The notes under the pieces were generated by a model. That model made no database searches, was not told the DNA's origin, and saw nothing but the letters and a program-made list of their open reading frames with translations. DNA of 64,000 nt from Chrysophaeum taylorii (taxonomy: Eukaryota > Sar > Pelagophyceae > Pelagomonadales > Pelagomonadaceae). Shown here piece by piece: positions 1 through 10,391 of this stretch. The stretch lies in assembly GCA_029834535.1 (NCBI GenBank), contig JAQMWT010000533.1, positions 124,001 through 188,000 on the forward strand. Reading direction: 5' to 3'. How positions within the stretch are numbered: the stretch's first letter is position 1; the number at the start of each line of letters is the position of its first letter. A program made the position numbers and the translations under genes.

Positions 1-138
1 GTTCACAAAAGCCGTTAGACGCGATCTGGACGTTGACGCAGGCCGGGTAAGGATGCCTACAATCAATATCGCCTTGACCCTATTAGAGGTTTTTAAAGGA
101 AATCTACACGTTGTAGAGCCCCGAAATCTAGCCTGGAA

Positions 139-777
139 ATGGAAACGTGTGTGGCGAGCGCGAGCTCTAGCACCAAGCCGAAGCCGGTCCTTCCCTCATC
201 GATCGGTGCTGCGCTGATGGTTGGCACCGCTGCCGTTTCGCCTTTTCTAGTGCGACTCATTTTTCATAAGCTCCCGCAATTCGCTGGCGACGAGGCAGAT
301 CGCGTGCCGTTCGCTCTCACCTGGCTCGCTCCCCCAGCGGCCTTGGTCTGGCTAACGAACGAACTCGTGGGTTTGTGCCGTGCGTGTAGTCTTGACACGT
401 TCGGTACGTTTCCCGCCGCGTTTGCCGGTGCCGAGACGTACATGTTCAAGAAGCTGTTCAACGCTTCGAGAAACACCTTGGAGCAGTTTGTCGTCTTCAC
501 CGCGACCACCCTCGCCATGGTGTCGATCCTCCCGTTGAGTGACTTGCAGCTTGTGGCGGCCTACTCGCTCACATGGTGCATGGGCCGCCTTCTTTACGTT
601 GCCTGCTACGCTGCGCGAGAGGACCTAAGGGGATTCGGGCTCATGCTGTCGCACTTCTGGAACAACATGGTCGTCCTGACGTGGGTCACACTCAACTTTG
701 CCTTGCCTAGCCTCCAGGGCACACCACCCACCTCGTTTTCGACCTCCATGGCTGGCCGGTGGCTTCATCGCCGCTGA
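139..777 (+). CDS. MAPEG-family integral membrane protein
   Basis: A 212-residue protein with four to five hydrophobic segments (about residues 21-43, 57-78, 113-133, 136-158 and 170-190). The stretch around residues 105-160 (RNTLEQFVVF, then a Pro-ending helix, then YSLTWCMGRLLYVACY) has the layout of MAPEG proteins, the family of microsomal glutathione S-transferases and leukotriene/prostaglandin synthases, where a helix with an Arg-x-x-x-Asn/Leu-Glu core binds glutathione. The family reading comes from this pattern; substrate and enzymatic activity cannot be told. It starts with an ATG and ends TGA before a long non-coding stretch. The C-terminal 25 residues look non-conserved, so an unrecognised 3' intron is possible. 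Confidence 0.7.
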   Translation: METCVASASSSTKPKPVLPSSIGAALMVGTAAVSPFLVRLIFHKLPQFAGDEADRVPFALTWLAPPAALVWLTNELVGLCRACSLDTFGTFPAAFAGAETYMFKKLFNASRNTLEQFVVFTATTLAMVSILPLSDLQLVAAYSLTWCMGRLLYVACYAAREDLRGFGLMLSHFWNNMVVLTWVTLNFALPSLQGTPPTSFSTSMAGRWLHRR

Positions 778-1764
778 CCCGAAACGACCTCGCCGATCAT
801 AAACAAGGATACCGTCAACACACACAACGTTTGCATGTGCTATATATCATGTGTTCGGCTGCGTCGCCTTGAAGTACGGGCATGTACACGCGACGCACGA
901 TTTTCGAATAGTGACTCCCTGCGCCATTGTCAGCGTTAAGAACGACGAGATAGCAACTACTTTGCATTAACGTGGAGACAAAAAAAAAAAAAAAAAACCT
1001 TGAAAGGAGAAAGTTCTCTTTGACAGTATCGCGATAGAGACAGAAACGCGACGGCCATGATGCTGCGTCCACCTCGCCTCTGCTGCTTGGAAGAAAACGG
1101 ACGTAGCTTGGGATGGAATCTAAAAGTTTCGTGGACTGTCGGTGCAAGAAAATGACATACCTTGGAGTGTGACTTGCGCAGCACTGAATCGCTCAGAGAC
1201 GGACTCTCGGTCCCCGTCAAGACAATTAAAAATTGTCGACGAAGCTGCAGTCGATCGATAGGGGCCTTTTCAAGCCTCTAGCCGGCAGAGCAGTGTAAAA
1301 CAGACCCCAACGCAAGACGCCGCTTTTTATGAAGCACCCCTGCAAATTTTTGATGTAGAACAAGAAGGAAACAGGAATTGGGGTTGGCGTGTTTTGTCCT
1401 GGTAAAGACGCGGGTATCGACGACGAAAGAAAGAAAGAAAGAAAAAACTGAATCCCATGACTGGCGAGGGCGCCAACGATTCGGGCGATTTGTGGTGACT
1501 TCTCGCAGAGTAGAGGGCGAGAACGTCCTGGACTACGAGCACGGTGGCCGCTACAGCACGCTAATTATTATTGTTGTTCAGCCGAATGGTGGTGCGAATA
1601 TCCACCGGGAAGAGTAAAAAAGAAGATGCCGGCCGCGAAAACCACGAAGAAGAACAAAGTCCACTAGAAAATTTATATCTCCATATATATTGGAAAGGCG
1701 CAATGTCCCTACCACTTTACTTTGGAACCATCTGATTGGCGTCCTCCACTTACGTGCCGCGTGG
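778..1764. other. intergenic, no gene recognised
   Basis: About 1 kb between the convergent MAPEG and bL20m genes. It holds an A-tract near 980-996, short GAAA/GAAAG runs near 1430-1445 and AT-rich stretches (for example 1676-1692). Open frames here are short, poorly biased and resemble no family I know. Confidence 0.5.
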
Positions 1765-2250
1765 TCAAAGGGCGTGGTGTTGTTGGACCTCCTCCTCGTC
1801 CTCCTCTTCCTCCTCCGGGACGAAGAGGGGTTGTTTCTTGGGCTTGTTGGCGAGGTAGGGATCGAGGGAGCGCGTGACGTCGACGACACTTCGAAAGGAG
1901 AAAGGTTCTGTCATGGCAAGGTCAGACAGGACCTTGCGGTTGAGGTGTATTGAAGCCGTCGAGAGCCCCGCAATGAACCTGTTGTAGGGGACGTCGTAGG
2001 CGCGGGTCGCCGCGTTGATCCGCGTGATCCAGAGACGGCGCATGTCGCGTTTCTTGACTCGGCGCGAGCGATAGGCGTGCTGCCAGGCCTTCTCGACGCG
2101 CTGCACAGCGATTCGAAAACATCGATTCGCGCGACCCCTATATCCCTTGGCCCACTTCACAAACTTCTTGTGCTTGTTCGAGGCGAACCGGACGCCCGTG
2201 AACAACGACGTGACGCTCGGCCTCGCGATCACCGACCTCAGCCCCCACAT
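1765..2250 (-). CDS. MRPL20: mitochondrial 50S ribosomal protein bL20m
   Basis: 161 residues from the ATG at 2248-2250. After a short Arg-rich, probably mitochondrial presequence ([17 protein letters not shown]), the body follows the bL20 family: [19 protein letters not shown], then [19 protein letters not shown], then YNRFIAGL and [10 protein letters not shown]. bL20 binds large-subunit rRNA early in assembly. A 20-residue acidic tail (EEEEEDEEE) follows the domain. The reading frame stays open upstream to 2577, but that part is Arg-rich, lacks homology and starts with a non-ATG codon, so I use the internal ATG that opens the presequence. No plastid-type signal peptide is present, which favours mitochondria over plastid. 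Confidence 0.9.
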   Translation of the reverse strand: MWGLRSVIARPSVTSLFTGVRFASNKHKKFVKWAKGYRGRANRCFRIAVQRVEKAWQHAYRSRRVKKRDMRRLWITRINAATRAYDVPYNRFIAGLSTASIHLNRKVLSDLAMTEPFSFRSVVDVTRSLDPYLANKPKKQPLFVPEEEEEDEEEVQQHHAL

Positions 2251-3004
2251 CCGCCGAACCACTGTTGCAACGGACCACCACTTACCGGAATGCCTCGAGG
2301 CCGTTGCAGCGGCAGAGGCACCTTCCATCCATCCAACAAAGCCCCGCGCAAGCAGAGGTCGTACTCCAGTCCCCGTCTTCCGCCGCGACGACGCTTCGAC
2401 CTCTTGGGACTTTCGAACGACTGCTCTTGCCTTGATGGACGCTCGACGATCCTTTCGGACGAGGCAAGGTGTCCAGCGACGGACTTGCGCGCCAAGCACC
2501 ACGAACGAAAAGGCAGAGGTCGCAACGCGAGGTCTTCGTCCGTAGGGCGAACACCCCCACTGGTGCAACCCCGCCAAGGTTCAAAGTTAAAGACTGACGA
2601 CGTCGTCGAAGACCTCACGACTAACACACAGACAGACGAAGCCTCCGGCGTTCTCTTCAAGATGAGCACGGCGTGTTAATACTTTGTAAACCACCGGACC
2701 TGGCTCCTCTTCTTCTTGGGACGATGCTCGGAAGAAAACAACGCCCACCGCACGACCGCCGTTCCCCAAAGGAGGAGAAGAGGAAGAAGAAGAAGAAGAA
2801 AAAAAAAAATAGAAAGCGTGCTCGCGTCGCCCGCCGTCCCTCGTCGAAGGGCGTGGCCTAGACACGGCAAAAAAGAAGAATACAATAACGCCAGAACGCA
2901 CATTTTTTTTTTATTTTAATTCGCCCCAGTCAGGAATAGTAGTTTAACGGATCTTGCCGACAGGGGGTGTCAGAAGCGAGGCAGTGCAAGGCGCGAGAGG
3001 AGCG
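2251..3004. other. intergenic between bL20m and exportin-1
   Basis: The shared upstream region of two divergent genes. It holds an AAG/GAAGAA purine tract around 2771-2815 and a T-run near 2903-2915. No protein family was recognised in either strand. Confidence 0.5.
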
Positions 3005-4294
3005 ATGGAGGGCTTGGCCCGTCGGCTGTTGGACGAATCGAAGCCGTTCGACGTGGAGGTGCTGGACAACGTGATACGGGCGGCGTACCACCCGACGCAC
3101 CCCGAGCGGAGCGTGGCGAATAATGCGTTGATGAAGCTGCGGGAGCAGTCGAACACGTGGGCGCACGCCGACGCGATAATCGAAGGGTCGAAGATCGCGG
3201 AGGGTCGGTACTTTGGGTTGTTGGCGTTAGACGATGCGATCAACACGCGGTGGAAGATATTACCCGAGGAGCAGCGCGCCGGGATCAAGGGTTTCATCGT
3301 GAACAAGATTATCCAGCTAAGTTCCGAGGAGGGGACGGCACAGTCGGAGCGGACTTTGATTCACCAGATGAACAAGGTGCTGGTGTCGATCCTCAAGCAG
3401 GAGTGGCCGCACAACTGGCCGTCGTTTATCGGGGATATATGCGGGGCGTCGCGGACGTCGGAGATATTGTGCGAGAACAACATGCACATCCTCCGACTCC
3501 TGTCGGAAGAAGTGTTTGATTTCTCGCGCGACGCGATGACAACGGCGAAAATACGGACGATGAAGGAGTCGCTCAACGCGGAGTTCGCGTTGATATTCCG
3601 GCTGTGCGAGTTCGTGTTGGGGGCCTCGCAGCGTCCGCGGCTCGTGGACGCGACGCTCGCGACGCTCAAGGCGTTCCTGAGCTGGATTCCGCTCGGCTAT
3701 TTGTTCGAGACGCCTCTCGTGGAGACGCTCGTCGATCGGTTCTTCATGGCTGCCCAGTTCCGGAACGCGGCGCTGGAGTGTTTGACCGAGATTGCGTCGC
3801 TGAGCGACATCGAGCCCAAGTACGACGAGGCCTTCGTGCGACTGTACGCGTCGGCGTTGCGCGCGCTGTCGGTCGTCGTGCCGCGCGACGCGTCGCTGGC
3901 GGCCGCGTACGATCCCGCGGCGGGCTCGGAGCGCGACCAGGTCTTCGTGCAGCGGCTGGCCTTGTTTTTTAGCGGGTTCTTCAAGGCCCACCTTCGGCTC
4001 GTGGAGACGAGGGAGCACGCACCCGCGCTCCTCGAGGGCTTGCAGTACCTGGTGCGCATCAGCGCGGTGCCGGACAACGAGGTTTTCCAGATATGCTTGG
4101 ATTTTTGGCACTACCTGGCCCAGGATCTGTACGCGAGCGAGGGAATCCGGAAAATACAGAACACCGGCGGCGGCGGCGGCAATAATACCGCCAACACCGC
4201 CGCCGAGGACGACGACGAGTTCGAGGCGTCGGCGGTTGCCGACGGTGGCGCGAACGACGACGACGACGTGCCGACGAACGAGAGACGGCCGCGT

Positions 4295-4336
<42 letters not shown>

Positions 4337-6406
4337 AGGAGCGCGGCGACCGACGCGGGCATCCCGCGGAAGCACCTCTTCCAGCACGGGGCGCTGTTAT
4401 CGCACGTCCGGCTCTGCATGATCTCGCGGATGGCCAAGCCCGAAGAGGTTCTGGTAGTCGAGGACGAGAACGGCGAAATCGTGAGGGAGATGACGAAAGA
4501 TACGGAGGCGATCGCGCAGTACAAGACGATGCGCGAGACGCTCGTGTACCTGACGCACCTGAATTACGAGGATACCGAGTCCCTGATGCTCGACAAACTC
4601 GCGCTCCAGGTCGACGGCACGGAGTGGTCGTGGGCCAACCTCAACACGTTGTGCTGGGCGATCGGCAGCATTTCGGGCGCCATGTCCGAGGACGAGGAAA
4701 AGAGGTTTTTGGTGACGGTCATCAAGGACCTCCTCGGGCTCTGCGAGGTGAAGCGCGGCAAGGACAACAAAGCCTGCATCGCTTCGAACATCATGTACGT
4801 CGTCGGCCAGTATCCGCGCTTTTTGCGCGCGCACTGGAAGTTCCTCAAGACGGTCGTCAACAAGCTCTTCGAGTTCATGCACGAGCTCCACCACGGCGTC
4901 CAGGACATGGCCTGCGACACTTTTCTCAAGATTGCCCACAAGTGCAAGCGCAAGTTCGTCACGCAGCAGCCCGGCGAGCCCCGGGCCTTCGTCCACGACC
5001 TCGTCCAGCAACTTCCCCAGATCATATCCGACCTCGAACCGCACCAGGTCCACGCCTTCTACGAGGCGACGGCGACGCTCCTCTCGGATCGCGGGAGCGC
5101 GGGCTCGACCTTCGCGGCCGAGCGCGCCCCTCTCCTCGCCCAGCTCATGGCGCTTCCGAACGAGGCGTGGCGCAGGATCGCGGCCGACCACCAGCGCGAT
5201 CCCGCGACGCTGACGCGGCCGGACGTCGTTCGCGACGTGACCAAGATCGCCAAGACGCACTGCCGCGTCTGCGTGGCCTGCGGCCCCCTCTACGTCACGC
5301 AGCTCGGCGGCATCTACCTCGACCTCCTCAACGTCTACCGCGCCTACAGCGAGGCCGTGGGAGCGGCCGTCCAGCAGTCGGGGGAAATGGCGACGGGCCA
5401 CTCGGACGTTCGCGCGCTCCGGTCGGCCAAAAGAGAAATCCTCCGACTCCTCGCGACCTTCGTCGACAAATGCGCCGACCCCGAGGCCCCGCCGGCCCTC
5501 GTCGCCTCCACGTTCGTCCCCCCGCTCCTCGACCCCGTCCTCGGCGACTACCGCCGCTCGATCCCCGAGGCCCGCGACGCCGAGGTCCTCTCGCTTCTCG
5601 CGACCATCGTCGAAAAGCTCCGCGACCTCGTCGCCAACGAGGTCCCGCGCGTCCTCGACGCCGTCTTCGAACCCACGCTCCGCATGATCACCCGAAACTT
5701 CGAAGACTTTCCCGAACACCGCCTCGCCTTCTTCACCCTCCTCAAGGCGGTCAATACCCACTGCTTTGCCGCCCTCTTCGCCATCCCCCCAGAACACCAC
5801 AAGCTCGTCGTCGACTCGGTCGTCTGGGCCTTCAAGCATACCGAACGCAACGTCGCCGATACCGGCCTCGAAATACTCTACGACCTCTTGCTCAACGTCG
5901 GCCGCGCCCCCGAGCCCTCCAAACAACTTTTCTACCAGGCCTTCCTCCTCCCCCTCCTCCAAGACATTCTCGCCGTCATGACCGACCGTCTCCACAAGTC
6001 GGGCTTCCGGATGCACGCGACCCTCCTCCGCCACATCTTCCACCTCGTCGAGGCCGGCCGCGTCGCCCCCCTCGCGCAGAACCCAAACAACCAGGCCTTC
6101 CTCCGCGACCACGTCGCTAACCTCCTCGCCACTTCCTTCCCAAACCTCACGCGAAGACAGGTTTTCGACTTCGTCCTCGGCTTATTCGACCTCAACATGG
6201 ACCTCCCCACCTTCAAGACGCACCTCAGGGATTTTCTCATCCAGCTCAAGGAGTTCAGCGTCGAAGACAACCGCGACCTCTACTCGGAGGAGCGCGAAAA
6301 CGACCAGATACAGCGCGCCCACCAAGAACACCAAGCTCGCCTCGCCGTGCCCGGCCTCCTCAATCCGCACGACAAGGCCATGGACGACGTCGACGACGAG
6401 CTCTAG
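3005..6406 (+). CDS. XPO1: exportin-1 (CRM1), nuclear export receptor
   Basis: 1133 residues from the ATG at 3005; the frame is open back to 2954 but only by a TTG. Exportin-1 carries leucine-rich NES cargo out of the nucleus with Ran-GTP. Family landmarks: N-terminal LDNVI...[10 protein letters not shown] (importin-beta-like N domain), the NES-groove block [54 protein letters not shown] and [19 protein letters not shown], and a HEAT-rich C-terminal half. The Cys in GLCE (codon 4742-4744, residue 580) aligns with human Cys528, the leptomycin B target. Residues about 380-457 form an insert of Gly, Asp/Glu and poly-Ala (a GCT repeat at 4303-4330), probably a surface loop. No intron is needed. 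Confidence 0.97.
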
Positions 6407-6437
<31 letters not shown>

Positions 6438-6850
6438 TCGCCAAAACAAAACAAAACAAAACAAAACAAATCAAATCAAATACACCCCCGACATTTCTTC
6501 TTCTTCCTTTTTCAATCATTCTATCTATCGCCCACAACCACCACCACCACCACCACGCCGATATGAAAAAAACATGACGACGACGACGATATGATTAGAA
6601 GACGTCCCCGCCGATGTTCCCCTGACCTCCTTCGCACCCACGCGCGCACGAGTAGACCGTCCCTCTCGTCTTGTCGTCCACCCCCCCCCTCTCGCGTGGC
6701 GCTTTTCGTTCTTTCTCTCTCGCGACACACGATGACCCTGCTGACAGCGCCTCCTCGCGGGCGGACAGACAGACAGACAGACGGACAGACAGACGGACGG
6801 ACGGACTGACTGATTGACTGACTGACTGACACCAGGGCGCCGGCGCGCAC
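6407..6850. repeat. microsatellite cluster downstream of exportin-1
   Basis: In order: (CTTT)n from the XPO1 stop to about 6439, (AAAAC)n at about 6441-6470, (ACC)n at about 6536-6556, and an ACAG/ACGG/ACTG tetranucleotide array at about 6765-6830. Such tracts lie just past stop codons elsewhere in the window as well, so part of this is probably 3' UTR. Confidence 0.85.
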
Positions 6851-7003
6851 CTACATCTATACAACAAACTGTTGTTCCCTGGAGAACAAAAATCCAGACC
6901 CTTGCGACGTTCCGACGACGACGCGCGCTGGGATGGTCCCTCGAGGGACCTCGTTGGAGGGGCAGCATGAGACAGGCCGGCGTTCAACTCGGGGTTAGCA
7001 GTA

Positions 7004-7258
7004 GGGTCGGATAAGAAAACGAGACTAGCCCGCGCCGCAACGACGGGTCCTACAACGCGTGGGCTTTTTCCTTTTTTTGCGTGAGGGGACGAAAGGATGC
7101 CGACTTCACTATGGGGACTAGTTCCATCGCGACGATCTCGCGGCGTGGCGGCACATACTGCTTGAGTACAAATGAACATAGCTCAGCGATCCGTTGAGTG
7201 TGTCTTAGTACAAACTGAAACATAGTTAACGGCTCGTACGAACTTTCTTATCCGACCC
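7004..7258. mobile_element. MITE-like element with 15-bp TIRs, split at its right end by Copia-1
   Basis: The 15 bases at 7004-7018 (GGGTCGGATAAGAAA) are an exact inverted copy of 7244-7258. The 255-bp span has no coding frame. The Copia-1 target duplication GACCC (7254-7258 and 12148-12152) is the outer end of the right repeat, so the retrotransposon inserted into this element. If the retrotransposon is removed, GTTAGCA lies outside both ends (6994-7000 and 12155-12161), a candidate 7-bp target duplication. Outer bases (CAGTAGGG on the left, CAGGGG on the reversed right) resemble hAT-type ends, but the duplication length does not settle the superfamily. Confidence 0.65.
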
Positions 7259-7333
7259 TGTGAGGAAGCTATGACACTTACCCCTGCACCACGTCCCCAT
7301 TATAGTTCTCACATCTCCATTTCAGTTCTCACA
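7259..7333 (+). repeat. Copia-1 5' LTR (75 bp)
   Basis: Identical to 12073-12147 over all 75 bases. It is bounded by TGTGAG and CTCACA and preceded by the target duplication GACCC. At 75 bp this is far shorter than usual copia LTRs and is in the range of TRIM elements. Confidence 0.92.
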
Positions 7334-7345
7334 TGGTAGCAGGTG
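7334..7345 (+). promoter_or_regulatory. Copia-1 primer-binding site
   Basis: TGGTAGCAGGTG begins at the first base after the 5' LTR. It resembles the TGGTATCAGAGC site with which many copia elements bind the 3' end of initiator tRNA-Met, with one mismatch in the first nine bases. The tRNA identity is inferred from that resemblance only. Confidence 0.65.
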
Positions 7346-7685
7346 TTCGTCACATGGCACCAGGTGCTCGTTCACGATCGAGCCTCTGCTTGACTTCGTG
7401 GCGACACCTCCTCGGCTTCAGTTCATTGCTACGTGTTCGGTTCGTTTCGTCTACCATGTCCTCGATCGAAATTAAAGATAGCAAGCTTTCGCAAAACCTT
7501 GATGCCTTCAGCGGTGAGCGACATTTTGTTTTTTTCCACCAATGGACACGTCGTCGCGAACATGATCATCTCTACCGGCGATCACATTATCTCGACCAAC
7601 GATCCTTGGACTAGCATCTCAGCATCTCGCTCTGCAGAAGCATCTCGCTGCTCTGAAGAAGAATTTCGCGTCAAGCAACAACGTT

Positions 7686-8067
7686 GATATCCATGAAAAC
7701 CGCGACATGAACTTCACGCGAACAACATGACAACCGCGACATGAACTTCACGCGACTTTACAAGCGCATTACCGATGTCTACATGGGCCGTGGGGATCGC
7801 GTAGCGAACTTCCTCAACAAGTTCATCATCGGAGTATACAAGTTGCTCGGCATTGTACCTATCAAAGGAGTTCAAGTTGCTCGGCATTGTACCTGATCCG
7901 ACGTACCCTCGAGTGTGTCCTCGCATTTGACTACGTGCATCGTGCTTCAAGCCTTACTGGCTTTGTTTTATCGTCTCGCGTTTCGTACCGATGAATGTGG
8001 TTCTACCCTTGAGAAGTTCAACAACAACGATGAATGTGGTTCTACCCTTGAGTAGTTCAACAACAAT
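7686..8067 (+). repeat. short direct duplications in Copia-1 gag region
   Basis: Three duplications in 400 bp: a 24-bp unit at 7698-7721 and 7732-7755 (period 34), a 22-bp unit at 7839-7860 and 7873-7894 (period 34 again), and a unit of about 37 bp at 7990 and 8029 (period 39, nearly identical). Periods of 34 change the reading frame; the period of 39 keeps it. Confidence 0.85.
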
Positions 8068-8252
8068 CAATTTCGATGGCATGCACAACCACTTCCGCCG
8101 CGCTATCCGCCGCGTCGTCAACCACGACTTCAGACTCTTCCAACTGACCTCTCCTAGACGCCCCCCTTTCCCAACAACCTGGCTCTGCTCGATTCCGACG
8201 CACTACCCGATGTCCTTTTGGCGGCTGCAAGGATCACTTTAAGGGGGACTGC
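7991..8252 (+). pseudogene. Copia-1 gag remnant with zinc-knuckle-like motif
   Basis: Codons 8211-8252 read C-P-F-G-G-C-K-D-H-F-K-G-D-C, a CCHC knuckle with spacing C-x4-C-x2-H-x4-C rather than the usual C-x2-C-x4-H-x4-C. This frame differs from the upstream open frame at 7991-8242, so at least one frameshift separates them. Upstream frames are short and I recognise no capsid motif. The position between LTR and pol fits gag. Confidence 0.5.
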
Positions 8253-8649
8253 CGCAAGTTTCAAAGTTCTTAGCTATTCCACGACAACGCCCTACCCACC
8301 ATCGCCGTTCTTCTCAACAGCGCAACACTTCCAATGACTCCAAAAACACCCAACAACACCAACCCAAACCCACCACCACTAACACTGCCTTTTCTGCTCC
8401 TATGCCTACTCCCACCTTGACTGATTCTAGTTCCACTCCGCCGCTTTTCTTAATACCACCATCTATTCCACCCCCTTCACCGCCTTAAACGGCCACACCC
8501 ACCGTCTCACATACCCCTCCCGATACTCTGTCTCATGCCAATCAAGTTAATTCCAAGTCAGCGTGTGTACCGCCGAATGTCTGATGCAAGCACATCAACA
8601 ACCCCATCCCACGGAAGCCCCTCGTTTTTGTTTTTAGCTCCCATTGCAC

Positions 8650-8840
8650 AGGCGCCTCGTTCTGTATTTTCCGCTATTCGTTGCTCAGCCCCTCGTTCTG
8701 TATTTTCCCCTCGTCGTTGCTCCTCTCCTCGTTCTGTCTTTTCACCTCGTCGTTGCTCCCCTCCTCGTTCTGTATTTCGCCTATTCGTTGCTCCACTCCC
8801 CGTTGTGCATTTTCAGCTATTCGTTGATCCACTCCGCGTT
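8650..8840 (+). repeat. ~36-bp minisatellite inside Copia-1
   Basis: About five degenerate units, each beginning CCTCGTTCTGTATTTTC or a close variant and ending near CGTTGCTCC. Unit spacing is 35-37 bp. It lies between gag-like and integrase-like remnants and has no counterpart in normal copia layout. Confidence 0.8.
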
Positions 8841-9419
8841 GTGCTTGTCGGTTTTGGAAAAACCAGTGAATCACGTTCCATCGCACATTTCACCTGCCAC
8901 AACTAAGCTGTGCCTCTCAATTTTTCGCGTGCGCAGTTTTCGTGCTTCCTATGTGGTTGGATCGCTCATCTTCGGGATCCTGGACAGACGCTTCTTTGCT
9001 GTGTGATTTGTGGTTCTCCTTCACGCACTTTTTCGCCGTTTTTCTGACCTTTAAAATTCGGTTTTGCTATCGACGTGAATTCCGTGTTCAGCACCCGCGA
9101 CGCTATCTGCAACGTTCTTACGTGCCACAACTGTTTTGCCACTGTCTCCAACTTCTACCGCAGCCTATTCGAGTATGACAAGCGAAGCTCGCCGCTTGCT
9201 CCTCCAACGTTGGCCCATATGGCAATTTCGTTCTTGCGACTGCGAAAACGGGCCACTTTCTTATCTGTCACAGCAGGCTGGCATACAGCAGCCTGGTCTA
9301 CCTGTGTTCGTTCCTTACACCGCTGGCGCGTCCGAAGTCTTCCATCTTCGCGTACAGGACGCGGTCGTGCCCATGGCAACTTGCTCGCGCCACAAAAACC
9401 AAACACCCACGTTCGCATC

Positions 9420-9560
9420 AAACCTGTTTACGCCTGTTTTGGATTCTGTCGACTCCGACCATCGTCATACCCTGGTCACCATGCAACATATCTGCCCAAA
9501 GGCCATGTTCTCATCAGACGTCTGGTACACCGCCATCATATGTACCAGCTTGTGTTTCCG
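9420..9560 (+). pseudogene. possible Copia-1 integrase C-terminal remnant
   Basis: One frame reads KGHVLIRRLVHRHH after a run containing VRIKPVYACFGF. This resembles the end of copia integrase, where a strand pair ending in R-R-x-V-V/F-x-x-E precedes the RT domain. Catalytic D-D-E residues could not be placed in any one frame, so this is a weak, position-supported call. Confidence 0.3.
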
Positions 9561-10045
9561 CTATCTTTGCCCCGCTGCGATCCTCAGTGGCAACAATCGT
9601 CTAACGCACGTCATCCCAGGCACTTTTGTCGCTATCGTTCTTCAGACCTCGATTTTGCTGACAGTTTCACTTACCCGATTTCCTGCAATGTCAACCACCG
9701 AAGGAACCTCAACGTTGTTCTGACTTTCTCGAATCACGCTTCCAAGCTCTCGTCTACTGTTGCCCCATTGTCACCTGTTCTTCCGCTGTTGCCCCCTTGT
9801 TCGCTGTTGCCCCCTTGCCCCTTGTTTGATGAGAATGCGCCGGTTTCACTGGGACTGATCACCCCATCACGTGAACCGACCATTCTACGAGCTCGAGAGA
9901 AAACAACTGAAAGTGCAAAGAGAGAAAACAACAGAAAGTGCAAAAAAAGTCGTGCCAAACGGGGCCGACCGCGCAAAGTCGACCAACGCGCGTTGCAACA
10001 ACCAACAAACTTTTTTACGGGCCATTCTGTTTCATCCTGTCACAA

Positions 10046-10165
10046 TGTTGATACGGGCCATTCTAATGTTGATACGGGCCATTCTGATGTTGATACGGGC
10101 CATTCTGATGTTGATACGGGGCCATTCTGATGTTGATACGGGCCATTCTGATGTCGATACGGGCC
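10046..10165 (+). repeat. 21/22-bp tandem repeat in Copia-1
   Basis: About six copies of a unit based on GATACGGGCCATTCTGATGTT. In one frame this codes a VDTGHSD heptad; one unit carries an extra G (near 10120) that breaks the frame. A 24-bp imperfect duplication (GAGAAAACAACTGAAAGTGC type) lies just upstream at 9898-9945. Confidence 0.9.
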
Positions 10166-10391
10166 ATTCTGTTTCCCCCTGTAACTCTTTGTATGTCTCT
10201 TCTGTTAGCTTTCGTTTGTTAGTTCATTGTGTCTTCCTTCCCCTTTGTTTAGCTAACACCCTTGTTGATCCCCATGCACACGTTTATTACTCTGCTTCTG
10301 AAGAAATCTCTCAGTATTACCTTGACGAAACTACTATTACTTCCATTTACGTGAAGCTTTAGCTCCGACCAATCCTGAGCGTCCTGGCTGG

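Noticed and set aside
4397-6120. Long open frames antisense to and alongside exportin-1 (571 and 498 codons)
   Set aside because: They lie over conserved XPO1 codons, are Arg/Pro- or Glu/Val-rich, and arise from GC-rich third positions.
10046-10165. Regular direct repeats as a CRISPR-like array
   Set aside because: Units are contiguous with no unique spacers and lie inside a eukaryotic retrotransposon, so this is a VNTR.
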